A stretch of DNA of 64,000 nucleotides from Antarctobacter sediminis (GTDB lineage Bacteria; Pseudomonadota; Alphaproteobacteria; Rhodobacterales; Rhodobacteraceae). Location: positions 248,001 through 312,000 of the forward strand of contig NZ_JAHUZG010000003.1 in the NCBI RefSeq assembly GCF_019218285.1, written 5' to 3'. This document shows, piece by piece, positions 34,897 through 44,496 of this stretch (position 1 is its first letter; each line of letters opens with the position of its first letter). The notes under the pieces were generated by a model that made no database searches, had not been told where the DNA came from, and saw nothing but the letters and a program-made list of their open reading frames with translations. Both the position numbers and the translations under genes were made by a program.

Positions 34897-35772
34897 CTAG
34901 GCCCGCCACCCCGCCGCCTGCTGGCGTTCATAGGCGCGCATGGCGTTGCGCATCAGGATCGCGACCGTCACCGGACCAACGCCGCCGGGCACGGGCGTGA
35001 TCCATCCGGCAACCTCTTTGACCGCATCGGTATCCACATCGCCGACAATCTCGGTCGAGCCATCGGGCTTGGCGATCTGGTTGATGCCGATGTCGATCAC
35101 CGCCGCACCCGGCTTGACCATGTCGGCACCGATCAGATGCGGCTTGCCCACCGCAACGACGATCACATCCGCCCGGCGTGAGTGCATGGCGACCGAACGC
35201 GTCAGGTGGTGACAGACCGTCACGGTTGCGCCCTCGGCCATCAACATCATGGCCGCCGGTTTGCCGACGATCTCGGAATGGCCGACCATGACGACCTCAA
35301 GGCCCTTCATGTCCAGTCCGGTCTCGCGGATCAGTTCCACCGCCGCTGCCGCCGTACAGGGCGCCATGGCCACGTCATTGTAGACGATATTGCCGATCGA
35401 GGCCGGGTTCATGCCCTCGACATCTTTCAGCGGATGGATCGCGGATTGCAGCGAGCGGACGTTGATATGGCTGGGGACCGGGCGCTGAAGAATGATGCCC
35501 AGCACCTCGGGGTCGTCGTTCATTTCCTGGATCAGCGCCTTGCACTCATCCTGGCTGACTTCGCCGCCCCAGAACTCTTGATCAAAGGGGAGCCCCACCG
35601 CCGCCGCCGCGCGTGCCTGATTGCGGACATAGACCGCCACCTCGGGCACATCGCCAATAGAGATCGACACCAGCTTGCCGATCCGCCCGGCGGAATTGGT
35701 GAGCGACCGCACCTCTGACAAGATGCGGTCCTTGACGGGTTTTCCCAGCAGCAACCGGGGGTCCTGTTTCAC
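34897..35772 (-). CDS. Divergent FolD paralogue lacking the cyclohydrolase lysine
   Basis: 291 residues from the GTG at 35772, which overlaps the upstream folD stop (GTGA). The FolD fold is retained: Tyr48 in VYVRNQ, Gln96 in LQRPVP, Asp117 in LKDVEGM and GGVGPVTVA at the C-terminus. However, the catalytic Lys of the Y-x3-K motif is Gln52, DVDGF has become DVEGM, and the NADP-binding GRSNIVGKP is GHSEIVGKP. Loss of that Lys is known to abolish cyclohydrolase activity in bifunctional enzymes. So it may be a dehydrogenase only, have altered cofactor use, or be regulatory. It follows canonical folD in an operon. Confidence 0.85.
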   Translation of the reverse strand: MKQDPRLLLGKPVKDRILSEVRSLTNSAGRIGKLVSISIGDVPEVAVYVRNQARAAAAVGLPFDQEFWGGEVSQDECKALIQEMNDDPEVLGIILQRPVPSHINVRSLQSAIHPLKDVEGMNPASIGNIVYNDVAMAPCTAAAAVELIRETGLDMKGLEVVMVGHSEIVGKPAAMMLMAEGATVTVCHHLTRSVAMHSRRADVIVVAVGKPHLIGADMVKPGAAVIDIGINQIAKPDGSTEIVGDVDTDAVKEVAGWITPVPGGVGPVTVAILMRNAMRAYERQQAAGWRA

Positions 35773-36671
35773 GCCGTCAGCCCCTCGGGCTCCGCCAATC
35801 CATTTGCGCGGCAACATGCGGTCAGCGTGTTGGCGAGCAGGCAGGCGATGGTCATCGGGCCGACGCCGCCGGGGACCGGCGTGATCGCGCCCGCCACAGC
35901 GGCGCAGCTGTCGTAGTGCGCGTCGCCCACGAGGCGGGTCTTGCCCTCACCCTTCTCCGGCGCGTCGATGCGGTTGATGCCCACGTCGATCACCGTTGCG
36001 CCCGGTTTGATCCAGTCGCCCGGCACCATTTCCGGGCGGCCCACGGCGGCCACGACGATATCGGCGCGGCGTACCACTTCGGCCAGATCCTTGGTGCGCG
36101 AATGCGCGATGGTCACGGTGCAGCTATCGCCCAGCAACAGCTGTGCCATCGGTTTGCCCACAATGTTGGAGCGACCGATCACAACCGCGTCCATGCCGGA
36201 CAGGCTGCCGTGATGGTCGCGCAGCATCATCAGGCAGCCCAGCGGGGTGCAGGGCACCATGGATTTCTGCCCGGTGCCCAAAAGCCCCACGTTTGAAATG
36301 TGGAACCCGTCCACATCCTTGGCGGGATCGATCGAGTTGATCACCAGATCCTCGTCCAGGTGACCGGGCAGCGGCAGCTGCACCAGGATGCCATGGACCG
36401 CCGGATCGTTGTTCAGCTTGTCGATCAGTGCCAGCAGGTCGGCCTCCGAGGTGTCGGCCTCCAGCTTGTGCTCGTACGAGTTCATGCCGACCTCGACGGT
36501 CTGCTTGCCCTTCGAACGGACATAGACCTGGCTGGCCGGGTCTTCGCCCACCAGCACCACGGCCAGTCCGGGCGTGATGCCGTTTTGCTCTTTCAGGCGC
36601 GCCACATGGCCCGCCACCTTTTCACGGACCGTGGCCGCAAAGGCCTTGCCGTCGATCACCGTTGCCGTCAT
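35769..36671 (-). CDS. folD: Bifunctional methylene-THF dehydrogenase/methenyl-THF cyclohydrolase
   Basis: 300 residues from the ATG overlapping the chorismate-mutase-like stop (ATGA). Canonical FolD motifs: [11 protein letters not shown] with Tyr50 and Lys54, VQLPLPGH near 97, PAKDVDGF near 119, [11 protein letters not shown] near 165 and [11 protein letters not shown] near 270. It interconverts 10-formyl-, methenyl- and methylene-THF, carrying C1 from Fhs to GlyA. It sits between a chorismate-mutase-like gene and a divergent paralogue of itself, each overlapping by four bases. Confidence 0.94.
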   Translation of the reverse strand: MTATVIDGKAFAATVREKVAGHVARLKEQNGITPGLAVVLVGEDPASQVYVRSKGKQTVEVGMNSYEHKLEADTSEADLLALIDKLNNDPAVHGILVQLPLPGHLDEDLVINSIDPAKDVDGFHISNVGLLGTGQKSMVPCTPLGCLMMLRDHHGSLSGMDAVVIGRSNIVGKPMAQLLLGDSCTVTIAHSRTKDLAEVVRRADIVVAAVGRPEMVPGDWIKPGATVIDVGINRIDAPEKGEGKTRLVGDAHYDSCAAVAGAITPVPGGVGPMTIACLLANTLTACCRANGLAEPEGLTA

Positions 36672-36982
36672 CCGTCTACCCCTTCCTTGCCGATCACCCG
36701 CTCTTCGCGCGCGATGACCGTCTCGATCATGATTGTCCACATCGCCTCGGCCAGCTCCGGGTCCAGCCCGCAGGCCTCGGCCCGCGCGCGGACATTGTCC
36801 AGAACCGCCGTCACCCGACGTGGTGCCCGTGCGGCAATGCCTTCGCGCGCCTTCAGATCCGGCGCGCGGTCGGTGTATCGCTCGCGCTCGGCCAGCAGCT
36901 GCACCAGCTCTCGGTCGATCTCGTCTATGCAGACCCGCAGGTCCGCCATGCTCTGGATGTCCCGGGGAGGGGTGCGCGCCAT
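36668..36982 (-). CDS. Chorismate mutase (AroQ/PchB-like) family protein
   Basis: 104 residues from the ATG at 36982; the much longer open frame upstream is antisense overlap with fhs. All-helical AroQ pattern: [26 protein letters not shown] near residues 15-40, a Lys in [28 protein letters not shown] near 50-68, and [11 protein letters not shown] near the end. It resembles the PchB/isochorismate-pyruvate lyase branch. Its presence inside a folate C1 operon is unexpected. It might feed p-aminobenzoate or folate supply indirectly or have drifted to another role; neither is shown. It overlaps folD by 4 bases. Confidence 0.75.
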   Translation of the reverse strand: MARTPPRDIQSMADLRVCIDEIDRELVQLLAERERYTDRAPDLKAREGIAARAPRRVTAVLDNVRARAEACGLDPELAEAMWTIMIETVIAREERVIGKEGVDG

Positions 36983-37013
36983 GCCGCTTCTTCTCTGTTC
37001 AAGGACCCGGATA

Positions 37014-37101
37014 TGCGCCGGCTGGGCCGGCGCACCCCGGATCGTTAGGGGGGAGCCCCCTGATACGCTGCGCAACCGCGGGTTTGCCAGAGCAAACCCG
37101 C
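37014..37101 (-). other. Three perfect hairpins in the fhs to chorismate-mutase gap
   Basis: Within the 152-bp gap are TGCGCCGGC/GCCGGCGCA (37014-37034, loop 3), AGGGGG/CCCCCT (37047-37061, loop 3) and GCGGGTTTGC/GCAAACCCGC (37078-37101, loop 4). None has a long T-run. They would act between fhs and the downstream folD genes, by partial termination, mRNA processing or as fhs 3-prime protection. Confidence 0.55.
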
Positions 37102-37134
37102 CACCGCGCGCCGGGTCTTTTCCGACGCGAAGCG

Positions 37135-38811
37135 TCAGAACAGACCTTCGATCTGGCCCGCGTCGTTCAGGCGGATGTTCTCCGCCGACGGCACGCGCGG
37201 CAGGCCCGGCATGGTCATGATCTCGCCGCAGACCACGACGATGAAGCCCGCACCCGCCGAAAGGCGAACTTCGCGCACCGGAACCGAGTGACCCGTCGGC
37301 GCGCCGCGCAGGTTCGGATCGGTCGAGAACGAGTACTGCGTCTTCGCCATGCAGACCGGCAGATCGCCATAGCCCTGCTCTTCCCAGAGCTTGAGCTGAT
37401 CGCGGATCTTCTTGTCCATCAACGCTTCGTCCGCGCGGTAGATGCGCTTGGCAATGGTCTGGATCTTTTCCGCCAGCGGCATTTCGTCGGGGTAGATCGG
37501 CGAGAAGTTCGCCTGACCGGCTTCGGCCACCGCAACCACCTTGCGCGCCAGGTCGGCCGAGCCTTCCGAGCCCAGTTCCCAGTGACGGCTCAGAACCGCC
37601 TCGGCACCGTGGCTGGCGACATATTCCTTGATGGCCGCGATTTCCGCGTCGGTGTCGGTGACAAAGTGGTTGATCGCCACGACAACCGGCACGCCGAAGG
37701 ACTTGAGGTTCTCGATGTGACGGCCAAGGTTCGGGCAGCCCTTCTTGACCGCGTCGACGTTCTCGGCACCAAGGTCCGCCTTGGCCACGCCGCCGTTCAT
37801 CTTCATCGCGCGCACGGTGGCAACGCAGACCACCGCCGAAGGCGCAAGGCCGGCCTTGCGGCACTTGATGTTCATGAACTTCTCGGCACCCAGGTCAGCC
37901 CCAAAGCCCGCCTCGGTCACAACGTAATCGGCCAGTTTCAGCGCCGTCGTGGTGGCGATGACCGAGTTACAGCCATGTGCGATATTGGCGAAGGGACCGC
38001 CGTGCACGAAGGCCGGGTTGTTTTCCAGCGTCTGCACCAGGTTCGGCTGCATCGCGTCCTTGAGCAGGACGGTCATCGCGCCTTCGGCCTTGATGTCGCG
38101 GCAGAAGACCGGGGTGCGGTCGCGGCGGTAGGCCACGATCATGTCGCCCAGACGCTTTTCGAGGTCCTTCAGGTCCTTGGCAAGGCAGAGGATCGCCATG
38201 ACTTCCGAGGCCACGGTGATGTCGAAACCACCTTCGCGCGGGAAACCGTTGGCCACGCCGCCAAGGCTCAGCACCACGTTGCGCAGCGCGCGGTCGTTCA
38301 TGTCGACGACGCGGCGCCACTGGACGCGGCGCAGGTCGATTTCCTGCTCGTTGCCCCAGTAGATGTGGTTGTCGATCATCGCCGACAGCAGCGAATGCGC
38401 CGAGGTGATGGCGTGGAAGTCACCGGTGAAATGGAGGTTCATCTCCTCCATCGGCACGACCTGCGCCATACCGCCCCCGGCCGCGCCACCCTTCATGCCG
38501 AAGTTCGGCCCAAGCGACGCTTCGCGGATGCAGATCATCGCCTTCTTGCCGATGTGGTTCAGACCGTCGCCCAGACCCACGGTGGTGGTGGTCTTGCCTT
38601 CACCCGCCGGTGTCGGGTTGATTGCGGTGACGAGGATCAGCTTGCCGTTCGGACGATCCTGCACCGAGTTGATGAAATCCTGGCTCACCTTCGCCTTGTC
38701 GTGACCGTAAGGCAGCAGGTGTTCAGCCGGAATGCCCAGCCCGTCGCCAATCTCCTGGATCGGCTTCTTCTGCGCGTCGCGCGCGATTTCGATATCCGTT
38801 CTGTAGGCCAT
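37135..38811 (-). CDS. fhs: Formate-tetrahydrofolate ligase
   Basis: 558 residues, usual length. The ATP-binding loop [18 protein letters not shown] lies near residues 67-84, followed by [19 protein letters not shown] near 98-116 and the conserved [13 protein letters not shown] near 275. It uses ATP to join formate to THF, giving 10-formyl-THF, which FolD reduces for GlyA. It lies 31 bp downstream of the formate dehydrogenase alpha gene, so one operon controls whether formate is oxidised or assimilated. Expression of downstream folD genes may be set by hairpins after the stop. Confidence 0.96.
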   Translation of the reverse strand: MAYRTDIEIARDAQKKPIQEIGDGLGIPAEHLLPYGHDKAKVSQDFINSVQDRPNGKLILVTAINPTPAGEGKTTTTVGLGDGLNHIGKKAMICIREASLGPNFGMKGGAAGGGMAQVVPMEEMNLHFTGDFHAITSAHSLLSAMIDNHIYWGNEQEIDLRRVQWRRVVDMNDRALRNVVLSLGGVANGFPREGGFDITVASEVMAILCLAKDLKDLEKRLGDMIVAYRRDRTPVFCRDIKAEGAMTVLLKDAMQPNLVQTLENNPAFVHGGPFANIAHGCNSVIATTTALKLADYVVTEAGFGADLGAEKFMNIKCRKAGLAPSAVVCVATVRAMKMNGGVAKADLGAENVDAVKKGCPNLGRHIENLKSFGVPVVVAINHFVTDTDAEIAAIKEYVASHGAEAVLSRHWELGSEGSADLARKVVAVAEAGQANFSPIYPDEMPLAEKIQTIAKRIYRADEALMDKKIRDQLKLWEEQGYGDLPVCMAKTQYSFSTDPNLRGAPTGHSVPVREVRLSAGAGFIVVVCGEIMTMPGLPRVPSAENIRLNDAGQIEGLF

Positions 38812-38842
38812 TTCCTGCGTTCCCTGTTGGTTGGAGCGTGTC

Positions 38843-41620
38843 TTACTCGGCTGCGGTTTGGGTGATTGCCTCGACCCGCACGGCCGAGAATTTGAATTCC
38901 GGGATCTTGCCGTAGGGGTCGATCGCCGGGTTTGTCAGGACGTTCGCCGCCGCCTCGACATAGGCGAAGGGCACGAACACCATGTCTTCGGACACGGCCC
39001 GGTCAGCGCGGGCCATGATCTCGATGCTGCCCCGCCGGGTGGTCAGGCGGATCATTTCGCCCGGGGCCACGCCAAGCCGACGCAGTGTTTTGGGGTGCAG
39101 CGAACAGTTCGCCTCGGGTTCAACCGCGTCCAGAACGCTGGCGCGGCGGGTCATCGATCCGGTGTGCCAATGTTCCAACTGACGACCGGTGGTCATGATC
39201 ATCGGATAGGTTTCGTCCGGGGCCTCGTCCGGCGGGATCACCGCGGCCGGGGTGAACTTGGCCCGGCCTTCGGGCCGCGGGAAGCCATCGCCAAAGACCA
39301 CAGCCTGCCCCGGATCGGTTTCCGACAGCGACGGATAGGTGACTGTTTCGGTCTTGAGTCGGTCCCATGTGATGTTGTCCAGCGACTTCATCACCAGTTT
39401 CATCTCGTCAAAGACCTGACTGACGTCGGTATAGTCCCACGGCAGGCCAAGGCGCTGACCCAGTTCCACCGTGATCGCCCAGTCCTCGCGCGCCTCACCC
39501 GGAGGGGCCACGGCGGGGCGCACCCGCTGCACCTGCCGGTTGGTGTTGCTGACGGTGCCGTTCTTTTCATACAGCGCCGAGGCCGGCAGGATCACATCCG
39601 CGAAACAGGCCGTTTCGGTCAGGAAGATGTCCTGAACCACAAGATGTTCCAGTTTGGCAAAGGCATCGCGGGCATGTTCCACGTCCGGGTCGGACATGGC
39701 CGGGTTTTCACCCTGAATATACATGCCCTTGATGTTGCCGGCATAAACCTGATCGACGATTTCGGTGACGGTCAGGCCTTTCTTGTTGGACCAGTCCTCG
39801 TCGCGGCCCCAGACACCAAAGATGTCCTCGCGCACTGCGTCGTCCTCGACCGAGCGGTAATCCGGCACGAACATCGGGATCAGACCGGCGTCCGAAGCGC
39901 CCTGCACGTTGTTCTGGCCGCGCAGCGGGTGCAACCCCGTGCCGGGACGACCCACATGACCGGTCATCAGCGCCAGCGAGATCAGGCAGCGCGAATTGTC
40001 GGTGCCGTGAATATGCTGCGACACCCCCATGCCCCAAAAGATCATGCCTGCCTTGGCGCCCGCAAAGGTCCGGGCCACGTCGCGGATGACCTCGGGCGAG
40101 ATGCCGCAAATCGGTTCCATCGCCTCAGGCGTAAAGGCCTTGAGATGTTCCTTCTCGGCCTCCCAGTTTTCGGTGAAGGCCTCGATATATTGCTGGTCGT
40201 ACAGGCCTTCTTCGACGATCACGTGCATGATCGCGTTCAACAGGCTGACGTCCGCGCCCGGACGGAACTGGACCATCTGGTAGGCATGGCGTTTCAGCCC
40301 CTGTCCCCGCGGATCCATCACGATCAGCTTGCCGCCACGCTTGGCGAACTGTTTGAAGTAGGTCGCCGCGACGGGGTGGTTTTCTAGCGGGTTGGCCCCG
40401 ATGATGATCGCCACATCGGCGTTTTCCACCTCGTTGAAGGTGGCGGTCACAGCGCCGGAACCCACGTTTTCAATCAGCGCCGAAACCGATGAGGCATGGC
40501 AAAGCCGCGTGCAGTGGTCGACGTTGTTATGCTTGAAGCCCTGCCGGATCAGTTTCTGGAACAGGTATGCTTCTTCGTTGGTGCATTTGGCCGAGCCGAA
40601 ACCCGCGACCGATTGCCCGCCATGAGCCTGACGCAGCTTGGCAAGGCCACCGGCCGCCGCCTGCATCGCCTCTTCCCACGATGCTTCGCGGAAATGGGTC
40701 ATCAGGTTGCCCGGGTCGACGTTTAGCCCTTTGGCCGGCGCATCCTCGCGGCGGATCAGCGGTTTGGTCAGGCGATGCGGGTGATGAATATAGTCAAAAC
40801 CGAAGCGGCCCTTGACGCAAAGACGTCCTTCGTTCGCCGGGCCGTTGATGCCCTCGACATATTTGACCTTGCCGTCCTTGACCTTGAGCGAGACCTTGCA
40901 GCCGACGCCGCAGAAAGGGCAGACGCTTTCGGTTTCGCTATCGAAATCCTTGCTGTCACCCTGCTGGTTCTCATCCACCACGGTCGACGGCATCAGCGCG
41001 CCGGTCGGGCAGGCCTGAACACATTCACCACAGGCAACGCAGGTCGACGCGCCCATCGGGTCGGCAAAATCGAAGGTCGGGTAGGCGTCATGCCCCCGCC
41101 CCGACATGCCGATGACGTCGTTCACCTGCACTTCGCGGCAGGCCCGCACACACAGGCCGCACTGGATACAGGCATCAAGGTTGACGCTCATTGCCACGTG
41201 GCTGTCATCAAGCAGAGGAATGCGGCCCTCTTCCAGCTTGGGGAAACGGCTGGTGTCGATGCCGTTTTCCTCGGCCATGTCCCAGAGGTGCGAGGATTTG
41301 TCATGCGACTCTTCCCGCTTGGGCTGATCCGCGACAAGCAGTTCCATGACCATCTTGCGGGCGTTTTCGGCGCGCGCCGTGGCGGTCTTGACCACCATCC
41401 CTTCCGAAGGTTCACGGATACACGAGGCCGCAAGCGTGCGCTCGCCCTCGATTTCCACCATGCAGGCGCGGCAGTTGCCGTCCGGGCGATAGCCCGGGGC
41501 CGGCTTGTGACACAGGTGCGGGATCTTCAGCCCGCGACCGTTTGCAACTTCCCAGATGGTCATGCCTTTTTCGGCGGTGACATCCTGGCCATTCAGGTTG
41601 AAGGTGATTGTCTCGCTCAT
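38843..41620 (-). CDS. NAD-dependent formate dehydrogenase, alpha (catalytic) subunit
   Basis: 925 residues; molybdopterin (Mo or W) enzyme of the FdsA/Fdh1A type. Domain order: [2Fe-2S] ferredoxin (C37, C50, C53, C67), a His-ligated NuoG-type cluster near 100-115, two [4Fe-4S] clusters (C151/154/157/161 and C194/197/200/204), a proximal cluster (C234/237/241/268), then the Mo/W-bis-MGD catalytic domain. The active site is Cys374-His375 in TRLCHASS, so a cysteine enzyme and not a selenoprotein. It oxidises formate to CO2; electrons pass to the beta subunit and NAD. The ATG lies 3 bp after the beta-subunit stop. Confidence 0.94.
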   Translation of the reverse strand: MSETITFNLNGQDVTAEKGMTIWEVANGRGLKIPHLCHKPAPGYRPDGNCRACMVEIEGERTLAASCIREPSEGMVVKTATARAENARKMVMELLVADQPKREESHDKSSHLWDMAEENGIDTSRFPKLEEGRIPLLDDSHVAMSVNLDACIQCGLCVRACREVQVNDVIGMSGRGHDAYPTFDFADPMGASTCVACGECVQACPTGALMPSTVVDENQQGDSKDFDSETESVCPFCGVGCKVSLKVKDGKVKYVEGINGPANEGRLCVKGRFGFDYIHHPHRLTKPLIRREDAPAKGLNVDPGNLMTHFREASWEEAMQAAAGGLAKLRQAHGGQSVAGFGSAKCTNEEAYLFQKLIRQGFKHNNVDHCTRLCHASSVSALIENVGSGAVTATFNEVENADVAIIIGANPLENHPVAATYFKQFAKRGGKLIVMDPRGQGLKRHAYQMVQFRPGADVSLLNAIMHVIVEEGLYDQQYIEAFTENWEAEKEHLKAFTPEAMEPICGISPEVIRDVARTFAGAKAGMIFWGMGVSQHIHGTDNSRCLISLALMTGHVGRPGTGLHPLRGQNNVQGASDAGLIPMFVPDYRSVEDDAVREDIFGVWGRDEDWSNKKGLTVTEIVDQVYAGNIKGMYIQGENPAMSDPDVEHARDAFAKLEHLVVQDIFLTETACFADVILPASALYEKNGTVSNTNRQVQRVRPAVAPPGEAREDWAITVELGQRLGLPWDYTDVSQVFDEMKLVMKSLDNITWDRLKTETVTYPSLSETDPGQAVVFGDGFPRPEGRAKFTPAAVIPPDEAPDETYPMIMTTGRQLEHWHTGSMTRRASVLDAVEPEANCSLHPKTLRRLGVAPGEMIRLTTRRGSIEIMARADRAVSEDMVFVPFAYVEAAANVLTNPAIDPYGKIPEFKFSAVRVEAITQTAAE

Positions 41621-41623
41621 GGC

Positions 41624-43309
41624 TCAGATCTCCTCCGGGAAATGTTTGATAGTCAGGCGGATCGGGTTCGGCGCGGCCTGCCCCAGACCGCAGATCGAAG
41701 CATCGACCATGGTCTGACTCAGTTCTTCCAACAGACCTGTGTCCCAGCGATCCGCCTGCATCAGCTTGACCGCTTTCTCACAGCCCGCACGGCAGGGCGT
41801 ACACTGACCACAGCTTTCGTCTTCGAAAAACCGCAGCATATTCAGCGCGGCGTCGCGGGCGCTGTCCTTGTCGGACAGGATCACCACGGCGGCAGAACCG
41901 ATAAAGGTGCCATGCGCCTGCAACTCGTCGAAATCCATCGGGACGTCATTCAGCGAGGCGGGGAGCAGACCGGCCGAAGGACCGCCCGGCTGGTAGGCCT
42001 TGAACGTGTGACCGTCCAACATGCCCCCGGCGGCCTCGATCAGATCGGTGATGGTCGACCCGGCGGGCAGCAGGTGCACGCCCGGGTTCTTGACCCGGCC
42101 CGAGATCGAAAAGGACCGCAGCCCCTTGCGCCCGTTCTTTTCGACCGCGTTCAAGACCTCGGGGCCTTCGCGCAGGATGCGCGCCACCCATTTCAGCGTC
42201 TCGACGTTGTGGACCAGCGTCGGGCGATCAAAGATCCCCACCTGCGCCACATAAGGAGGGCGATGCCGCGGGATGCCGCGCTTGCCCTCGATGGATTCGA
42301 TCATCGCGCTTTCTTCGCCGCAGATATAGGCCCCTGCTCCGCGACGCAGATCGATATATCCCTTCTCGACCAGCCCGGCATTCTCCAGCGCGGCGATCTC
42401 GTGGCGCAGGATCTCCAGCACCGCGGGATATTCGTCGCGCATATAGATAAAGCACTTTTCCGCCTCGACCGCCCAAGCCGCGATCAACATCCCCTCGAGA
42501 AACAGATGCGGTGTGCGCTCAAGGTAGTAGCGGTCCTTGAAGGTGCCTGGCTCGCCCTCGTCGCCGTTCACGGCAAGATACCGCGGGCCCTGCGCGGCGC
42601 GGACAAAGCTCCACTTGCGGCCCGATGGGAACCCGGCACCGCCAAGACCGCGCAGACCGGCCTCCAGGATCATGTCCTGCACGTCATCGACGGATTTGCT
42701 GCCCTTGCGCAGCGATTCCAGCGTCTCGTAACCGCCCGCGTGGCGGTAGGATGCGAAATGTTCGTAGTCCGGCACATGCGCGTGGGTGTCACCGGCAGCG
42801 ATCGCCGCCTGAACCTTCTCCGGCGTAGCGTGGTCGATGTGGTTATGTCCCAGCTCCAGAACCGGCGCCGTGTCGCAGCGGCCCATGCAGGGTGCGCGCA
42901 GCACACGAACCTCTGCCGGGTCCAGCCCGTCCTCCAGCGCTTTTTTCAGCTGTTCCGCGCCGGCCAGCTCGCACGACAGCGAATCGCAGACCCTGATGGT
43001 CAGCGCGGGCGGCGGGGTTTCACCCTCTTTCACCACGTCGAAATGCGCGTAAAAAGTGGCGACCTCATAGACCTCGGCCATCGACAGGCGCATTTCTTCG
43101 GCCAGCGCCCGCAAGTGTGCCGCAGAAAGGTGGCCGTGGGCATCCTGAATCTGGTGCAGATGTTCGATCAGCAGATCGCGGCGACGGGGCTGATCCCCCA
43201 ACAGCGCACGAACCTCGGCCAGCGCCTCGTCGTCGTATTGGCGGCCTTTCGGAGTGCGGCGGCCCTTGCCTCGGCCAGACTTCCAGATACCGACGTCATC
43301 CAGCGACAT
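41624..43309 (-). CDS. NAD-dependent formate dehydrogenase, beta subunit (NuoE-NuoF fusion)
   Basis: 561 residues from the ATG at 43309, eight bases after AAGGAT; an ATG at 43351 would add 14 residues without a ribosome site. The first 150 residues are a NuoE-like [2Fe-2S] domain (RVCDSLSCE, APCMGRCDTAP). The rest is NuoF-like: GLRGLGGAGFPSGRKW and NGDEGEPGTFKDR for FMN/NAD, GAYICGEESAMIESIEGKRG, and SCGQCTPCRAGC for a [4Fe-4S] cluster. In three-subunit FdsABG enzymes the NuoE part is separate; the fusion is the Methylorubrum Fdh1B arrangement. It passes electrons from alpha to NAD+. Confidence 0.93.
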   Translation of the reverse strand: MSLDDVGIWKSGRGKGRRTPKGRQYDDEALAEVRALLGDQPRRRDLLIEHLHQIQDAHGHLSAAHLRALAEEMRLSMAEVYEVATFYAHFDVVKEGETPPPALTIRVCDSLSCELAGAEQLKKALEDGLDPAEVRVLRAPCMGRCDTAPVLELGHNHIDHATPEKVQAAIAAGDTHAHVPDYEHFASYRHAGGYETLESLRKGSKSVDDVQDMILEAGLRGLGGAGFPSGRKWSFVRAAQGPRYLAVNGDEGEPGTFKDRYYLERTPHLFLEGMLIAAWAVEAEKCFIYMRDEYPAVLEILRHEIAALENAGLVEKGYIDLRRGAGAYICGEESAMIESIEGKRGIPRHRPPYVAQVGIFDRPTLVHNVETLKWVARILREGPEVLNAVEKNGRKGLRSFSISGRVKNPGVHLLPAGSTITDLIEAAGGMLDGHTFKAYQPGGPSAGLLPASLNDVPMDFDELQAHGTFIGSAAVVILSDKDSARDAALNMLRFFEDESCGQCTPCRAGCEKAVKLMQADRWDTGLLEELSQTMVDASICGLGQAAPNPIRLTIKHFPEEI

Positions 43310-43342
43310 GTCTATAGATCCTTGTACTGTCCGCGCTTCTCT

Positions 43343-43395
43343 GTTTCCCAATAATCAATTAATTTCACCCATGGTCAACACCAAATTTGGGAAAC
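43343..43395. promoter_or_regulatory. Inverted repeat upstream of the formate dehydrogenase operon
   Basis: GTTTCCCAA (43343-43351) and its exact reverse complement TTGGGAAAC (43387-43395) are 44 bp apart centre to centre. The right arm merges with the palindrome CCAAATTTGG (43381-43390). It begins 34 bp upstream of the beta-subunit start, in promoter position. TTTCCCAAA also occurs before mcl. Confidence 0.5.
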
Positions 43396-43452
43396 TCACT
43401 GGGGCGGACCATGGGGACGGTCCCTTACGGAGCCTTGTCCGGCAACGCCGTT

Positions 43453-43568
43453 CCAATGTCGCATTCCGACATTGGTCATTTTTTTGTGTCGGATCGTCAC
43501 AGGGATTTCCCACGTGAAACCAGCGCCCTTGAGCGGCACTTTCCGACACTAGCCACAGCCATGTCGGA
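43453..43568. promoter_or_regulatory. Cluster of TCCGACA/TGTCGGA half-sites and a 9-bp palindrome
   Basis: CCAATGTCG (43453-43461) and CGACATTGG (43467-43475) form a perfect 9-bp inverted repeat with a 5-base spacer, followed on the plus strand by seven T. TCCGACA or its complement occurs at 43465-43471, 43487-43493, 43542-43548 and 43562-43568, as two facing pairs. The 384-bp gene-free stretch 43310-43693 otherwise holds no open frame I would call. Candidate distal operators of the formate dehydrogenase operon; the palindrome could also be a plus-strand terminator. Confidence 0.5.
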
Positions 43569-43693
43569 TTCACGTCTTGTTCGGGGAATCGGACGGGGAG
43601 CGCCAGCACCCCGCCCTGGCCCAACCCGGCGAGACAGGCAACCAGTGCCGCGGACAAACTCTGCCTGTCAGCGCGCCAATTCAGGCCATGGGA

Positions 43694-44413
43694 TCAGACC
43701 ACCAGCGCCTGCAAGGCCCGGTCGCGCGCGCTGGCCAGATGGCTTTCCAGCGCCGAGGCGGCACCGGCGGAATCGCCTGTCGCAAGACAGTCGAGAATCG
43801 CCATGTGTTCTTCCAGCGCGGGGCCCGTTTCCAAAAGAGCTGGCGGCAAGCTCAGCCGCGCCAACAGCATGATCGTCTCATTGCGGCGATGCATCTCGGC
43901 GATCAGGTCATTTCCCAGCGCGGCGACGATCTCGCGGTGCAGGGCATGATCGGTTTCGATCCGCCGCACCGTATGATCGGGGCCGACCGTCCGCCCCTTC
44001 TGTTCGTCGATCAGCGCCCGGGTTTCCTGCCGAAACGCCTCGATCCGCGCCGGATCCACCTGAAGGGCAAATGCCTCGATTGCCTTCAGTTCGATCATCA
44101 TCCGCAGTTCATAGGACTCGGCCACTTCCTTGCGTGTGACCTCGTGAAATTCAACGCCGCGCTTGGGAATCAGGCGGACGATGTTTTCAGCCTCCAGCCA
44201 TTTAAGCGCCTCGCGAATCGATGACAGACTGCATCCGGTGGTGCGTGCAATCTCGCGCTGACTGACAAGGCGACCGGTCCGGATCTGGCGCGTCATCAGT
44301 GCAGCGATGATCTGCTCATATGCCTCCCGACGCAGGCTGCCCGAACTTTCGTCTTCGGGGATTTCCGGTTGGCTCACCGGGCTTTCGGGGTTCGCGTTCT
44401 CGCTCATGTCCAT
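43694..44413 (-). CDS. GntR/FCD-family transcriptional regulator of the adjacent sugar-acid operon
   Basis: 239 residues from an ATG at 44413; ATG at 44407 or at 44467 are alternatives and none has a clear ribosome site. Residues about 25-90 are a winged helix (GRLVSQREIARTTGCSLSSIREALKWLEAENIVRLIPKRG). Residues 95-225 are an FCD ligand domain, with the Asp/His metal set suggested by ETDHALHREIVAAL and EEHMAILDCLATGD. FCD regulators bind sugar acids or other organic acids. It is divergent from the dehydratase-aldolase-importer operon at 44563, and a perfect palindrome lies between them, so repression relieved by a sugar acid is likely. Confidence 0.85.
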   Translation of the reverse strand: MDMSENANPESPVSQPEIPEDESSGSLRREAYEQIIAALMTRQIRTGRLVSQREIARTTGCSLSSIREALKWLEAENIVRLIPKRGVEFHEVTRKEVAESYELRMMIELKAIEAFALQVDPARIEAFRQETRALIDEQKGRTVGPDHTVRRIETDHALHREIVAALGNDLIAEMHRRNETIMLLARLSLPPALLETGPALEEHMAILDCLATGDSAGAASALESHLASARDRALQALVV

Positions 44414-44496
44414 GTCCAGATGCTGCGCCGCACGGGGACGGCGACCGGGAAACTCTTGCCAAACCATATTGACGGAAAGCGTCGAATATGAAAAGC

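Noticed and set aside
36733-38865. Plus-strand open frame of 710 codons opposite fhs and the chorismate-mutase-like gene
   Set aside because: Antisense to fully conserved fhs; composition biased and no recognisable domain.
38843-41620. Selenocysteine formate dehydrogenase
   Set aside because: The active-site codon is an ordinary Cys codon at residue 374 and there is no in-frame TGA.
40775-43354. Plus-strand open frame of 859 codons opposite formate dehydrogenase
   Set aside because: Antisense to both formate dehydrogenase subunits; no ribosome site or family signature. Shadow of high third-position GC.
43467-43485. Firm call of a plus-strand intrinsic terminator
   Set aside because: The stem plus seven T looks terminator-like, but no plus-strand gene ends before it, and its half-sites recur nearby, so an operator reading is kept open.
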